In this document: one piece after another, positions 46,398 through 58,931 of the stretch
Numbering within the stretch: the stretch's first letter is position 1
Layout: each line of letters opens with the position of its first letter
Assembly (NCBI GenBank): GCA_037157565.1
Contig: JAZHRO010000073.1
Location: 14,638,501 to 14,702,500 of the forward strand
Source: Thalassia testudinum
Taxonomy: Eukaryota; Streptophyta; Magnoliopsida; Alismatales; Hydrocharitaceae
Direction: 5' to 3'
DNA length: 64,000 bases
Position numbers and translations under genes: made by a program
Notes under the pieces: model-generated
Databases searched by the model: none
What the model was told of the DNA's origin: nothing
What the model saw: only the letters and a program-made list of their open reading frames with translations

Positions 46398-49090
46398 TGA
46401 TGAGAGCCTCATCATGAGCCATAACTAGCTCATTTTTACCCAATAAAGAAGATAAAAGCTCCTACATAAACTAGAAGAAGGCCTAAATAAAGGAATAAGT
46501 GTTCTGAGAAGAAAACATGAAATAAAGGTTAAAACTGTAATTTTACCATTGCAGTACATCAACGGGATTTCTCAGAGGCAAAACATAGGTCAAATGGTCT
46601 AAATGAGATAAAAAGTGGGTTGAGTCAATCAGAAATGGGTTTATGTGCAATCTAGGAATTAAATGACATTTGGTAACCCTAAAACAGACCCGCTTAAATT
46701 AACAGGGTTCCGATCAGGATAAAAATCAAGTGAACACTCTAAAAACCATGGAAAAATACTCCTTAGGGTTTAGAACACTTAGTGTGGCCTTTGGAACCCA
46801 ATTTGACCTAGATTAGGGTCCTAGCTCTTCAATTAACCTAATTTGGGTTTTTACACAAAATATCTAGTCAAACGAGGTCAAACCTAAAATCCAACTTCAC
46901 CATTGGATTCCTCAGGTCCAAATTAGGTTTATACCAAAATTTGGACCTAAGGGGAGGTCATCTTGACCTACTTTTCAATTTAGTACACCCAAATCACAAT
47001 TTGGTCCCTATCTTTTGAATATCTTTGCAGAGAGCCCCCTAAGTTCCTCGCCACCTTTGCAATCAGGTCCTGCTGCCATTGTTAGGGCAGAATCGATCTC
47101 CGACAAGTTTTAGAGAGGGATTACTCTCTGATTCCTCAGAGATTCCCTCCCAGAAATGGAAGGGAGATTCTCTGAGGAATTCCCTTCCTTCTAAAGCCAA
47201 TCACAATCTCTGGTGTGAACCCAATCTCTCGTGTGAACGCACGAGAGATTTGGGTATCCACCCTTTTTCCATCTCTGGTGAGCCGGCGGAGGTGATTGCG
47301 CTATCTCCACGCGCTAGAAGGTTCGGCCAACACCTATAAAAGGATCCCCAGACCCGGCCGCAGAGGGTCAGCCTTGTTTTGACGGAGATTCCCCTAAGTT
47401 TTCCTCTCTCCCACCACCGGCCAAGAGACCCGCAAGCTCCGGAGACCTCCTCCCCTCCTCGTCGCTCTGCTGCAATACCAGCAGCAGAATCAACTCCGCC
47501 TCTTCCTCTCGCGTTGCGCCATACCAAGCGCGCGTGCCCCTGACCTCGTCCTCGTCGCCGCTCCCTCCCTCAGGGTTCTTCTTCCTCGACGACGGCAGTT
47601 ACGCACCGTCCACTCCGCTGCCTCCCTTCCTTCCAGATCACTCCAGATACCTTCTCCATCTCCCCCTCTCTCTTTTCCCCTTGTTATTTCATTGAATTGC
47701 CCCTCGACATTGCCTGACCACCTCCATCTTCCTCGCCTCCGACCGACCTCCGGCGAGCCGCTCCCACCACTCCGCCCCTCCACACGGCTTGCCAACCATC
47801 TCGTAAGCTCTGCCTCACCACAAGGAACACTTTCCGCCCCTCCACTGCCACTCCACACCTCCGCAGTAGCCCCCCGAACAACCCCACACCTTCGGCCACA
47901 GGTTGACCTAGGCATGCACGCCTAGGCCTTCCTCCGGCCTACAGCACCGTGCACCATCTTCGCCGTGCCACGGCAAAGGTTCCCAGCTAGTCTGATTAGG
48001 CCAATAGGCCGTGCTTGTGTTTGACAGGTTTTCAGCCCTGCCGCCATTGACGGTTGAAGCAGCAAGCAGCTTCACAGCAGCTCCAGGCATCAGGTCCTCC
48101 AGGCTTCAGGCGCAGCAGACTCGCGCGAGAAGTGCAAAGCCCTCGGGTCCAGTTGGTAGCGCTGGGAGGCCCGCAATTTTTCACGAAGAAAGCTCTACGG
48201 GCGCGTGAAATTGGGGCAGGCCCGATAGTCCCACATCTGCAAAACGCAACGCACAGGTACTCTTTAAGTTGAATTTGTGTTCTCAGCTTACTGCCTTTGA
48301 AAGCACAGGGGTGAGGTCCCTCACCTGACCCATGCCTGCCTCGTCCGCGGTTTCACCTCGCGGATCTGGCGGGATCCAGCCCGACCCTAACCTGAGCACT
48401 CCTTGCGCATCACCCACCTGCCGGTGCACCTGGTCCCGGGTGCGAAATCCAACCCGATTACCCGTGTGGCTCTGGGAGAGCATCCTTGAGTGAATTGCAG
48501 AGAAAGAGAGAGACGTTTGGGTAGAGGGAAGGGGGTAGGTTTTGCATTGGCTGTGGTGTGCGTAGGAAAGAAGGAAGAGAGGAAGAAGCAAACACTTAGC
48601 CGCTGCAGTAAGGGAAAAGAAGAGAAGGAAGAGGTGAAGGAAAGCAAAAAGAAGAAGACAGAAGGGAAACAAAGGCAGGAAGAAGAAGTCTTCGCAGGAA
48701 AGGGAAGAGAAGAGAAAGAAGTTCAAGGAAGAAAAAGACCTATGGATTAGGAGAAAAGAAGAAGAGCCAACGAAGAAGAAGAAGGCAGAAGAGAGAAAGA
48801 AGACTACTTTTAAGACGTCAGATAAAGAAATCAGATGTCTGATAAAGAAATCAGACGTCCAATTCTATTTTATTTTAGCAATTCTTTTTATAACTCTCTC
48901 CCTTTGAATCAATTATGTTCATTTAAAAGTTGTATTCTTTGGTTTTGAAAGTACTGAGATTGCTCCCTGTGTTCGACCTCGGATACTCTAGTTTTTCGAG
49001 TAATAAAATTCTCTATATTTGTTTGAATGTTTTGTCGGCTATATTACAACGTGTTATCTTTTAAAATCCGATCACAAAAATGTGCAAACA
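46398..49090 (+). repeat. 5' LTR of element D
   Basis: It runs from TGATGAGAGCC to GCAAACA, 2693 bp, ending three bases before the PBS. The start matches 2025 and the U5 matches 1-130, both on the other strand. The first part is AT-rich, the middle is GC- and CT-rich, and 48490-48800 is very GA-rich. Confidence 0.88.
47334..47343 (+). promoter_or_regulatory. TATA box of element D
   Basis: CTATAAAAGG, followed by a GC-rich stretch, at the U3/R position of the LTR. It is the likely core promoter for the element's RNA. Confidence 0.65.
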
Positions 49091-49093
49091 TTT

Positions 49094-49111
49094 TGGCACC
49101 GTTGCCGGGGA
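49094..49111 (+). promoter_or_regulatory. tRNA-Asp PBS of element D
   Basis: TGGCACCGTTGCCGGGGA, one mismatch to the tRNA-Asp 3' end, three bases after the LTR. Confidence 0.9.
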
Positions 49112-50213
49112 GCAACGGGCACTTTTAAAGCTTTTGATTACAACTTTTTGATCCAATATTTGACCTAACTCCTCTCTTTTGTTGTGCTCAAAATGGGGAA
49201 AGGAAAAAGGAAAGAAGAGCAGCTGTACAACAGACACTCCAAGGAACAGGTAATTTCCATAAGCCCTCCCTTTTAACTCTCTCAAAATCTGAAAGGAAAA
49301 AAAAAGAAAGAACAATCAACTTAGGGCTACCTATTTCATATTTAGTAACTCATCAAGTTGCCTGATTTTCATTTCAACACATTTTTATCTGCTCATCCAA
49401 CTAAGGTAACTAATGCTAAAACTTTCTTGATTGAGCCCTAGGTACTAAATTCTGAGGCAACTAAATTGGACCCACTAGAGCCAATTTAAGGATTAAAAAG
49501 CTAGGGTTTTTAGAGACACACCTTATCTTAAACAAAGAAATAAATTTTTCCAAAAAGAGGTGTGCCTAAACCTTGATTGAAAAGATCTACACAAGAAGAA
49601 CCCTAAGCAAATCAGTCTTTTAATCCATTTGAACCTTAAAAAGAAAAGGACCTAAAAGCTCTTAAAGGAACAAAAGGTGAAGTTGATCCCTTGGGTCAAC
49701 CAACCTTAAAATTAGGTCACTTTTTCACTAAAAATACCTAAAAGTTCAAGTGGAACATTAAGCACCTTGATCTGAAAGTAAAAAAAGTAGACTTAAGAGG
49801 TCAAGGTCCCCATTCTGGTCTACCGGGAACCGCAGTGACAAGAGAGGTCGGGTGGGGGAAACCCTGTAACTCGTGGGGACGCTCTACCATGCAGGGGTCT
49901 TTGCGGGACTCTCCCTCTCTGGCTGCCCAGGTATTTCTCAAGTGGACGACCTTTCGGACTAAGGGGTCCATCTGCCCCGAACCTCTATAGTCACCCAACA
50001 ATTTTTTGGGTGTCTTGATTGGGTCCAGCACCTTCTAAATCTCATCACATCCTTCGGTGCATGTTCGGTAGGAGTTCCTTAAGGCCACCCTTAAGACCTC
50101 CTTTAGAAATTCACTCTCGTCGAGGCCAAGCCTCGATGCCCTTGTTTATGTAGCAACCCCACTACATAAATCTCTCATCTGATTCAGATCCTGATTCTCC
50201 TTCTTCTCCCATC
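49112..50213 (+). other. Leader of element D
   Basis: Untranslated DNA between PBS and gag. A GC-rich patch lies at 49800-49990. The sequence differs from the leaders of C and E. No reading frame is supported. Confidence 0.6.
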
Positions 50214-52193
50214 ATGGCACAACCCATTGAAGAGGAGAATAACCTTGAACACCAACTTCAACGCCTTAATGATCTCTTTCAGAACTTTGTAAACCCATTG
50301 CAGTGACCTATGATGCGAGATCACTATAATCCCGCTGCGGTGGCAATCGAACCTCGAGTACGAATCCCGATTGGAGGACCTGATTCTGAACTGAAGCCCA
50401 ATATGATTCATGCCATACCGAAGTTTCACGGGCTTAGCTCTGAGGATCCATTCCAACACATTAAACAACTCAAGCATCTGGCCCTGACCTTTGGGTCAGA
50501 TGTACAAAATCGGGATATCCTACTCATGAAAATGTTTTCGTTCTCCCTCATGGACAAGGCTGCACACTGGTATCAAACTCAGACTCGTCCGATCAACACA
50601 TGGGAGGAACTGCAGTCCGAATTTTTGAAAAAATTCTTTCCCGTTGGCCGGACGAATGCCTTCCGCCACCAGATCACTCATTTCACTCAACAACCGGGAG
50701 AACCTCTTCAAGAAGCTTGGGATCTATTCCTAGATCTCATGCGAAAGTGCCCCCATCACAGAGTTCCTAAGTGAGAACAAGTCCAATCTTTTTACTAGGG
50801 ACTCCGTGAAGACATTCGTTTATTCGTCAATGCAATGTGCAGAGGAAACATCATGGGTGAACACGAGGACACGGTGTGGGAGATTCTCGAAAACATGTGC
50901 GAGAACTCCATAAATAATGACTCCATGGGCTTATTCGACAGGACGAATGCCCGCGCATCGACGAATCTGAGAGGTACACATGAGATGCAGGACCTGTCCA
51001 ATTCTGTCGACTTGGAACCGATGGCCAGTCGGTTGGACAAGGTTTCTATCATAGAAAAGAAGGTGGACGAGCTAACTCGACACTTGTAGCAAGCCACCTC
51101 TGTGCAAAACTCTTTTGCACGACCTCCTCTGGCAAGGGAAATTGTGCAAAACATCTATCACCAATCTGCCAAGGGGATGGACCCATATCCACCCCCGTCT
51201 ACCTCTCGGACAGGAGTGACCTCCGATCCATTCTACTCAAGTTGGGGGAACTCTGAACCCTCGTATTTTGACTTTCCTGAGGTTCCTCAGAACTGTGAGG
51301 ACCTCAACGCCATCCAGAATGACCCATTCTCCAATACCTACAACCCTGGATGGCGAAATCAACCTAACTTTCAGTGGGCGGGAAATTCTCAAAGACCACC
51401 ATATCAACCCCATCCACAAGCCTCTCGTCCATATCAGCCGCCTCAGCCTCGGCCCAATCCCACCTACCAATCCGGGCAAAACCAGGATCAAATGACTCTT
51501 CTCCTTCAAGCACTGGCTGACATTCAAAAGACAAATGCGGCAATGCAAAAATAGCACAAGGACGAGATCACAGAGGTTCGCAACCAACTGGCCTTGATGG
51601 CAAATTCCCGCCAACCTGGTACCCTTCCCTCGCAACCTCTGCCCAACCCAAATAATGTGCTAACCCAGAAGCGTGTTATGAATCCAAATTCAAGCCAAAC
51701 ACATGTGATTTATCAGGCCCCTACTGTTCCATCGCCAGACGGGATGGAAGCTTCAACATCTTATGCGGGATTTCAGTAGTAGCCACCCCTCCTACCTAAC
51801 CCAAACCAAAATCAGGCCGGATTGAACTCTGTAACAACACGTAGTGGTAGAACAACCCATTACCCACATTATCCGACCCACTCCAAGCCTGATAATAGCC
51901 AAGACCCTAGGATAGTTATCCAAGATACCATTATCCCAGATCAAGAACCTGGACCTATCCTAGAGGAACCAACTAGTATCCCATTTCCTGAGGCCTTGAC
52001 CAAAGGAAAAAGGATAACTAAACTCGTGGCTCCCGAGGAGGATCTGATCAAGCTCTTTGAACAGGTCCAGATAAACATCCCATTGATGGATGCAATTCGC
52101 CACATACCGGCTTACACAAGATTCTTGAAAGACATATGTACCCCTAAACGTAAGCCGCGAACCAAGGATGGGAATCCAATCGTACTGTCATAG
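50214..52193 (+). pseudogene. gag: Athila gag remnant of element D
   Basis: I place the start at the ATG at 50214 ('MAQPIEEENNLEHQL'), in frame with the rest and about 100 bases upstream of the next ATG. A TGA follows near 50304. The domain 'DSELKPNMIHAIPKFHGL' to 'LQEAWDLFLDLMRKCPHH' (50380-50760) is the gag core. Further stops lie near 50773, 50798, 51087, 51552, 51777 and 52191, all in one frame. 'NTYNPGWRNQPNFQW' (near 51338) and a Pro/Gln-rich end follow. There is no zinc knuckle and no frameshift. Confidence 0.88.
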
Positions 52194-55100
52194 CAAGCCA
52201 GCTCTGTCATCTTGAGCAAACTCCCACCCAAGGCTAAAGACCCAGGAACTCCCTTGATTTCCTGTAAAATTGGTGAAACCCAATTTGATAGAACCCTACT
52301 AGACCTAGGTGCTTCCATAAATTTAATACCTACATCCCTCCTTGACCACCTTGAAGAATCTGAACTTAAACCCACTGAGGTGACATTGCAGTTAGCCGAT
52401 CGATCCATCAAGTCACCTAGAGGAATACTTGAGGATGTCATTGTTAGGGTAAGAGATTTCTATTTCCCGGTGGACTTCATAGTACTAGACATGGATGCAC
52501 CTAAGAACCCAAGGGACACACCAATCATATTAGGGAGACCCTTTTTGGCCACTGCTAGGGCCAACATAAACTGCGAAGAGGGCCAGATAGAATTAAAATT
52601 TGGGAACCAAAACCTGAAGATTGACATTTTTAAGGCCCAACAAGGGATTAATTGTGGGGTTATAGAGGAAATATGTGATGTTAGAGCCGTGGTTGATGAA
52701 TTGCATATAGAAGACAACCTGATTATCCCTGATCAACCACTTGAGAATCAAAACCCGCTAACAGAGGAGTGCGAACGTGATCTAGACACACCTATGACTC
52801 CTACCATTGCTCCTGATACAAACCCCGAACCACCCGCTGCTGCTGAAAATCCTGTCATGGAACTCAAGCCCCTTCCCGAACATCTGAAGTACATGTTTTT
52901 GGATTCAAATCAGACGTTTCCTGTGATTATCAACTCTCGACTCACACCTGACCAGGAAATCCGTTTGATTCCTGTTCTCCAGCAACATCGTAGAGCCATT
53001 GGATGGACTCTCGATGATTTGATTAGCATAAGCCATTCATACTGCACACATCGAATCTACATAGAAGAAGGCACACGACCTTCAAGAGAAATGCAAAGAC
53101 GCCTAAACCCCAACCTATAGGAGGTCGTGAAAAAGGAGATCATAAAGTGGTTAGATGCAGGGATCATCTACCTGATTTCCGATAGTCATTGGGTGAGTCC
53201 AATACAAGTGGTGCCTAAAAAGGCAGGACTTACCATTATCACTACTGAAGCCGGAGAAGTCATTCCTACCCGAATAGCTAACTCGTGGAGAGTCTGCATT
53301 GATTACAGAAGACTCAATTCCTCCACGAAGAAGGATCATTTCCCACTACCGTTTATTGATCAGATCCTTGAAAAACTAGCGGGAAATAGGTTCTTCTGCT
53401 TTCTTGACAGGTACTCCGGTTACAATCAGGTGGCAATCCATCCAGAAGACCAAGAAAAGACCACATTTACCTGCCCCTTCGGGACATACGTGTTTCGAAG
53501 GATGCCATTCGGTCTCTGCAATGCACCTGCAACTTTTCAGCAGTGCATGCTTCCATATTCTCAGATATGGTAGGTGATTATCTGGAAGTCTTCATGGATG
53601 ACTTTTCAGTTTTTGGAGAATCATTTGACGATTGCCTCCAACACTTGGTCCAAATACTCAGGCGGTGCATTGAGGTGAATTTGGTTCTTTCCTGGGAAAA
53701 GAGCCATTTCATGGTGCCTGAGGGAATTGTCCTGGGACATTTAATCTCAGAGAAAGGCATCCAAGTGGATTGAGCTAAGGTTAACCTGATTTCCAAGCTC
53801 CCTATGCCTAGCTCGATTAAGGACATCCAATCTTTTTTGGGGCATGTCGGTTTTTACCGTCGATTTATCCCTGATTTCTCCAAAATCGCGCGCCCCCTGA
53901 CCAATCTTCTCTCCAAGGATGGGCCTTTCAAAATTTCCAAGGAATGCACTCAAGCATTTGAGATCCTACGTGACCGAGTCACCCAAGCCCGATCCTACAG
54001 TCCCCTGATTGGTCTCAACCCTTTGAGATCATGTGCGATGCATCTGACTTCGCTGTAGGAGCAGTTCTGGGGTAGAAAATTGACGGGAAACCTATGGTCG
54101 TTTACTATGCCAGCAAAACACTGGATGAGGCTCAGCATAACTATACGGTTACTGAGAAAGAGCTGTTGGCCGTAGTATTTGCCTTAGAAAAATTCAAATC
54201 ATACCTTCTGGGTTCCCGTGTTATCATATACTCGGATCACACAGCTGTGAGGCATCTCCTTGCAAAGAAGGACGCGAAACCTCGATTAATTCTATGGATC
54301 TTGCTGTTGCAAGAATTTGACCTTGAGATTCGCGACAAGGTGGGAAAGCAGAATGTGGTAGCTGATCACTTGTCTTGCCTTCCTTCTGAAATAATTGACC
54401 CTTCCAGACCTATCACAGAACATTTTCCTGATGAGCACCTCCTGACTATCAGTACAAGTCTTCCATGGTTCGCTAATATAGTTAATTACCTGGCATCACA
54501 TCAGATTCTGCTCGATTGGCCGAAGGCCAAAAAGGACAAATCGCGTTCTGATGCCAAGTATTACCTATGGGAAGACCCGTATCTATTCCGCATTGGTGCT
54601 GATCAGATAATTCGATGGTGCGTCGCGGAAGTGGAAATCAGAGACATACTCTCATTTTGCCATGACCAGGCATGCGGTGGACATTTTCCAGGACATAAAA
54701 TTGCATCAAAAGTCCTCCAGTGTGACTTTTACTGGCCCACAATTTTCAAGGATGCATACGATCATTGTAAGGCATGTTCCCGTTGCCACACTCTGGGCAA
54801 CATGAGCCATAGAGACATGATGCCTCTACAGCCGATCTTGGTATGCGAAATTTTTGATATTTGGGGGATTGATTTCATGGGACCCTTCCCGATCTCGGAT
54901 GGGTTCGAATACATCTTACTCGTAGTTGACTATGTTTCCAAGTGGATAGAAGCCATTCCGACCCGAACCAACAATCATAAAGTCATTATAAAATTCCTTC
55001 ATCAAAACATTTTCTCAAGGTTTGGGATCCCACGTGCTATAATTTCCGACGGAGGGACCCATTTCACTAACGCTCAGTTCAGGTCACTGATGACCAAATA

Positions 55101-55755
55101 CGGGGTGTCACATCGAATCTCTACTCCTTACCACCCCCAAACTAATGGCCTAGCTGAGCTATCTAACCGAGAGATCAAGAAGATCCTTCAGGTTACTGTT
55201 CGACCTGATAGAAAAGATTGGTCTTCTCAGCTTCCGGAAGCATTGTGGGCCTATAGGACCGCCCACAAGACCCAACTAGGAATGTCTCCCTTCAGACTAG
55301 TGTACGGGAAGACATGTCACCTCCCCGTCGAGTTGGAGCATAAAGCCTATTGGGCAGTACGGACTTGTAATCTAGATCTTTCTAAGGCTGGAACCCACAG
55401 AAGACTTCAAATGAGCGAGATCGATGAATTATGCCATGACGCGTATGAGAACTCGCGAATTTACAAAGAACGGGTTAAAGCTTTTCACGACAAACACATT
55501 TCTAGAAAGGTCTGTCATCCTGGCCAAAAAGTTTTACTCTTTGATGCCCGACTAAAATTATTCCCAGGGAAGCTAAGATCCAAGTGGGTCGGACCCTACC
55601 TAGTCTGATAAATCTTCAGAAATGGAGCCATTGAAATCAGCTCACTCAGCCACGATTCTGAACCCTTTGTCGTGAATGGTCAGAGACTCAAGCCGTTCAT
55701 TGACATGACTGATATAGATTTGGTTGAGTCATCCTTTACCCTCCATTCCTCTTGA
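52194..55755 (+). pseudogene. pol: Athila pol remnant of element D
   Basis: Protease has DLGASINLIP at 52302. RT starts near 52860. Its motif A reads FLDRYSGYNQ instead of FLDGYSGYNQ (near 53400), and FMDD is at 53591-53602. A missing base near 53555 shifts the frame just before FMDD. A TGA replaces Arg near 53771, and a second missing base near 53990 precedes RNase H. RNase H (54020-54390) and integrase are then open from 54094 to 55605. Integrase shows the H-H-C-C zinc part (54657-54790), both catalytic Asps ('GIDFMGPFP', 'SDGGTHF') and the Glu ('AELSNREIK'). A TGA-TAA pair at 55606 is followed by a decayed tail to 55755. Confidence 0.92.
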
Positions 55756-55797
55756 GCTCATTGCACCCAGCCGATGGCGTAAAACTCAGCGCTTAAC

Positions 55798-55809
55798 GGG
55801 AGGCAACCC
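55798..55809 (+). other. GGGAGGCAACCC motif after pol of element D
   Basis: The motif lies 43 bases after the pol tail, as in B and C. The first ten bases also follow the PBS of element 1, B and F. Confidence 0.5.
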
Positions 55810-56021
55810 ATCATTCTTTGAAAAACCCGAAACCTTTTCTGACATCTCTATGCAGAATTCATATTGCACTTTAGGGTTCATCCACTAGAGCAGCTGACTT
55901 CACCTCAGGTATCCCTACCCGACACTAGAAATCGTTCGCAACAAGTCACTTCAACCCATCCACTCACCACACACCTGGCCTAATGCATGAACTAAGCTGA
56001 AATCGAACCCACCTAATTTAC

Positions 56022-56056
56022 AATGGGGACATTGCAAATCTTAGGCATGGGGGGGT
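56022..56056 (+). promoter_or_regulatory. Internal PPT-like site of element D
   Basis: CAATG-GGGA-CATTG forms a 5-bp stem, followed by AAATCTTAGGCATGGGGGGG. It is about 270 bp after pol. Confidence 0.6.
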
Positions 56057-56365
56057 ATGAAAGTGCAAAATGTTAGGAAAATTCATATCAAGAAAGGGTT
56101 TCAATAAAAAAAAAAGACTTGATGGAGGGGAGGAACAATTCAGGGTCATACAAATGAGAAGAGGAAAAAAGAGTAAAATGACAAAAAGGAGCACAAAATG
56201 AAATTGAAAAGAAATAGTCATTAGTAAAAGATTAAGGGGTTAACTGAAGTTCTAGACCAAATCAAGAAAAAGAAAAAAAGTGCTAAGGGGACATAACAAG
56301 AGATTAGCAGGAATGCTGGTCTTAGGCCTCTTGGGTGAGATTCTTTAGCTTAAAAACTCATGTAT
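56057..56365 (+). other. Start of the 3' untranslated region of element D
   Basis: A-rich noncoding DNA that ends where E's LTR starts. By comparison with B and C, about 0.8 kb more and the LTR-side PPT should follow beyond E. Confidence 0.6.
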
Positions 56366-57481
56366 TGTTTGCACCTCAAAACACGCCTATAAGAACGCCT
56401 TCTTATGCTATTTTCTAGCATTAACTATGTATATTATAATCCTGTAGTTGCATTTGTAAAAACGCTTGCATGCATGCATTTAATTGAGAGGAGAAGAGAA
56501 TGGAATAAATGGCTTGCATTTTTACATTTTTCTTCAAGTGTCTCTTTGCAAAAGTCCCCTCTCCATATTTTATTTTCATCTTTCTTTCTTCTTCCCACGG
56601 CTTTTCTCTCCTTCCCGCGGCTGCGTCCTTCCCGCGGCTGCACTCTTCCCGCAGCTGCATGCAGCAGCCACGCAGCACCTCTTCCCGTCACGTCTCCCTG
56701 CCAACGCCGCTCCCTACAGCTGCAACTCGCACGCCCTCTCCCTGCTGCAGCCAACACGCCCCTCTCCCCTCCTCTATAAGCAGCTGCAGCTTCATCCTCG
56801 CGACGTGGGGGTTGCAGCTACTGAAAAAAACCCGCAGCCACCTTCCTCGCCCGTTCTCCGCTCCCATGCGTCGGCCCTCCGTCGAGGAGGCACCCGACGA
56901 GCAGGAGAACCCACTGTGGTGCTCACCACCACAGTGGGAACACCACCGCCCAGCTCTTCAACGAGCCGGTGGGTGTGGTGTTTTCTTTTCTCTTCATTTT
57001 CATCTCCACGCCATTGCTGCCGCTTCAAGGTCCGAAGCTTGAAGCAGCAGCAGCAGCAGCAGCCCAGCGGCGACAGCAGCAGCAGCAGCACCCCCGCCTC
57101 CTCCGCGACCTTCCCCGCAGGCGCGCAACCCTCCGCGCGCCTGCAGGCCCGTTCCCCGTCTCCGCCTCTGCTCTGTCGCCTCTGCAATTCCACCCGCGAC
57201 AGGCCGCTGCGCGCACTGCAGCAGCCGGCTACGGCCTCGCGCCGACCCCCGCGAACCTCTGCAACCCTCCGCGACCGACTGCAGACTCCCCGCCGCCCTC
57301 TCCGAGCACGCCATCGCCCGCTCTCCTTCCTCACACCCGGCCTGCAGACGCGTCACCTTCTCCGCGCGAAGACGCGCCCGCACCCGCCGTCTTCAGACGT
57401 CCGCCTCCGCCTTCAGACGACGCGACGTCAGACGTCCGCCGCCGCGAGCAGACGTCTTAACTCGCTACCATCGTCCGCGCT

Positions 57482-57628
57482 CGCGATCTCTCCCGCCCGC
57501 TCTTTCTCTCTCTGGCACTCTCTCTCTCTTCGCGATCTCTCCCGCCCGCTCTTTCTCTCTCTGGCGCTCTCTCTCTCTTCGCGATCTCTCCCGCCCGCTC
57601 CCTCTCTGTCTCCCGCTCTCTCTCTCTC
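57482..57628 (+). repeat. 49-bp CT-rich tandem repeat in LTR of E
   Basis: Two nearly identical 49-bp units (57482-57530, 57531-57579), each starting CGCGATCTCTCCCGCCCGCT, and a third diverged one. They are followed by long CT and CA runs. Confidence 0.85.
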
Positions 57629-57640
57629 ACGTATTCTCTA

Positions 57641-57671
<31 letters not shown>

Positions 57672-57727
57672 TCACTTACAGCAACACACACACACCCATT
57701 CACCGACACACACACACACACACTAAT

Positions 57728-57737
57728 AGTAACTTAT

Positions 57738-57781
<44 letters not shown>

Positions 57782-57864
57782 CTATATATATATACTTATA
57801 TATACATAGTATACCTATATAGTTATGTATACATACATATAATATAATATATATATACATATAC

Positions 57865-57904
<40 letters not shown>

Positions 57905-58067
57905 CTCATATACATATATATATATATACATATCTATATACTTATACATATACACATATATATATACATATATCTAAATACATATATACTTATATACATA
58001 TATATATATCTATATAGTATTATATATATATACTTATATACATATATATACATAGCTATATACATAT

Positions 58068-58109
<42 letters not shown>

Positions 58110-58215
58110 CTATATATACATATATATATCTATATATATGTATACATATATACTTATACATTTATATACATATAGATATATTTACTCATATACATACATA
58201 TGTACATATATTTTC
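57728..58215. repeat. TA-rich microsatellite in LTR of E
   Basis: About 490 bp of TA, ACATATA and similar repeats at the same LTR position as in C. Confidence 0.9.
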
Positions 58216-58234
58216 ACGTTATTTACTATACGCT

Positions 58235-58278
58235 GTATCACGGGGATATCTGCACCAGTTGCTGATATTCCCTGATAC
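58235..58278 (+). other. Conserved 44-nt stem-loop in LTR of E
   Basis: The arms GTATCA...GATATCTGC and GCTGATATTCCC...GATAC pair over 17 base pairs around the loop ACCAGTT. It sits just downstream of the TA microsatellite. See the copy in C at 35888-35931. Confidence 0.7.
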
Positions 58279-58913
58279 ACGCGTACAAAAAAAGCGTGGT
58301 CCCATACATCATCCATCCTTCATCCACACTCCACGCGGCACCTAGTCGTGTTGGTTGCGTCTCTCTAGACGTCGGCTGACTCGACATAGTGCTACACTCC
58401 ATCGTCACCTCCACCCCCACCCCTTTATATATATACTACATATAAATCTATAGCTACTATATTTACTTTCTATCTGTTAGCTTCCTTCTTAGTAAAAAGA
58501 TAAAAAAACGGTATAAAAGTGAAAAGATAATCTTTGATTTGCAGGTACCCCCGTCTTGCAAGTAGCAAGACGTGTTTTGAAACTCTATTTTGGCTAAAAG
58601 CCAAGGACACAATTTTGAGGGTGTGACTCAAGAACAAGGATTACCAGAAAAAAAAAACCTAAATAAGAAAAATACCAAAAACAGATAAACAAACGGAAGA
58701 GACGCGTTTTAAGGAAAACGTAGAAACTCGACTTGAACCCCACTTCCCTGAGTTCGACCCTGGGCTTAAAAGTGACAAGATAAAATCAATTAGGCCAGGT
58801 TAAAAATTTTGTAAAGAGATGGTTAGGTCTGAATTAGGTTAACCACTATACATATTTCAACGATAAAAACATCATATTAACAACCTATCCAGGCCGACCC
58901 ATCATGACTTTTC

Positions 58914-58931
58914 TGGCGCCGTTGCCGGGGA
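58914..58931 (+). promoter_or_regulatory. tRNA-Asp PBS of element E
   Basis: TGGCGCCGTTGCCGGGGA is a perfect complement to the plant tRNA-Asp 3' end including CCA. It is the best-kept PBS in the window. Confidence 0.95.

Larger units (their letters stand above)
46398..56365 (+). mobile_element. Element D: Athila element (plus), split by E
   Basis: A 5' LTR (46398-49090), PBS, leader, gag, pol and the internal PPT-like site are present. The 3' tail is cut at 56365 by the LTR of E, so D's LTR-side PPT and 3' LTR should lie past E. D's LTR is of family b, like 1-2025 and 31002-35000. It carries several TAG/TGA stops and at least two single-base frame changes. Confidence 0.88.
56366..58904 (+). 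repeat. 5' LTR of element E
   Basis: It starts TGTTTGCACC (aligned with TGATTGCACC in C) and ends near CATCA. A possible core promoter CTATAAGC is at 56774-56781. Then follow a Gln/Ala-coding CAG-rich part, a CT-rich tandem repeat, the TA microsatellite and the conserved stem-loop. Both ends are certain to about 10 bases. The 441-codon frame at 56484-57809 lies wholly inside and is not a gene. Confidence 0.85.

Noticed and set aside
57482..57660. CRISPR-like array
   Set aside because: The units are directly adjacent CT-rich tandem repeats without spacers.
56484..57809. 441-codon open frame
   Set aside because: It lies fully inside E's LTR, is low-complexity Ser/Pro/Leu, and the frame is not kept in C's LTR.
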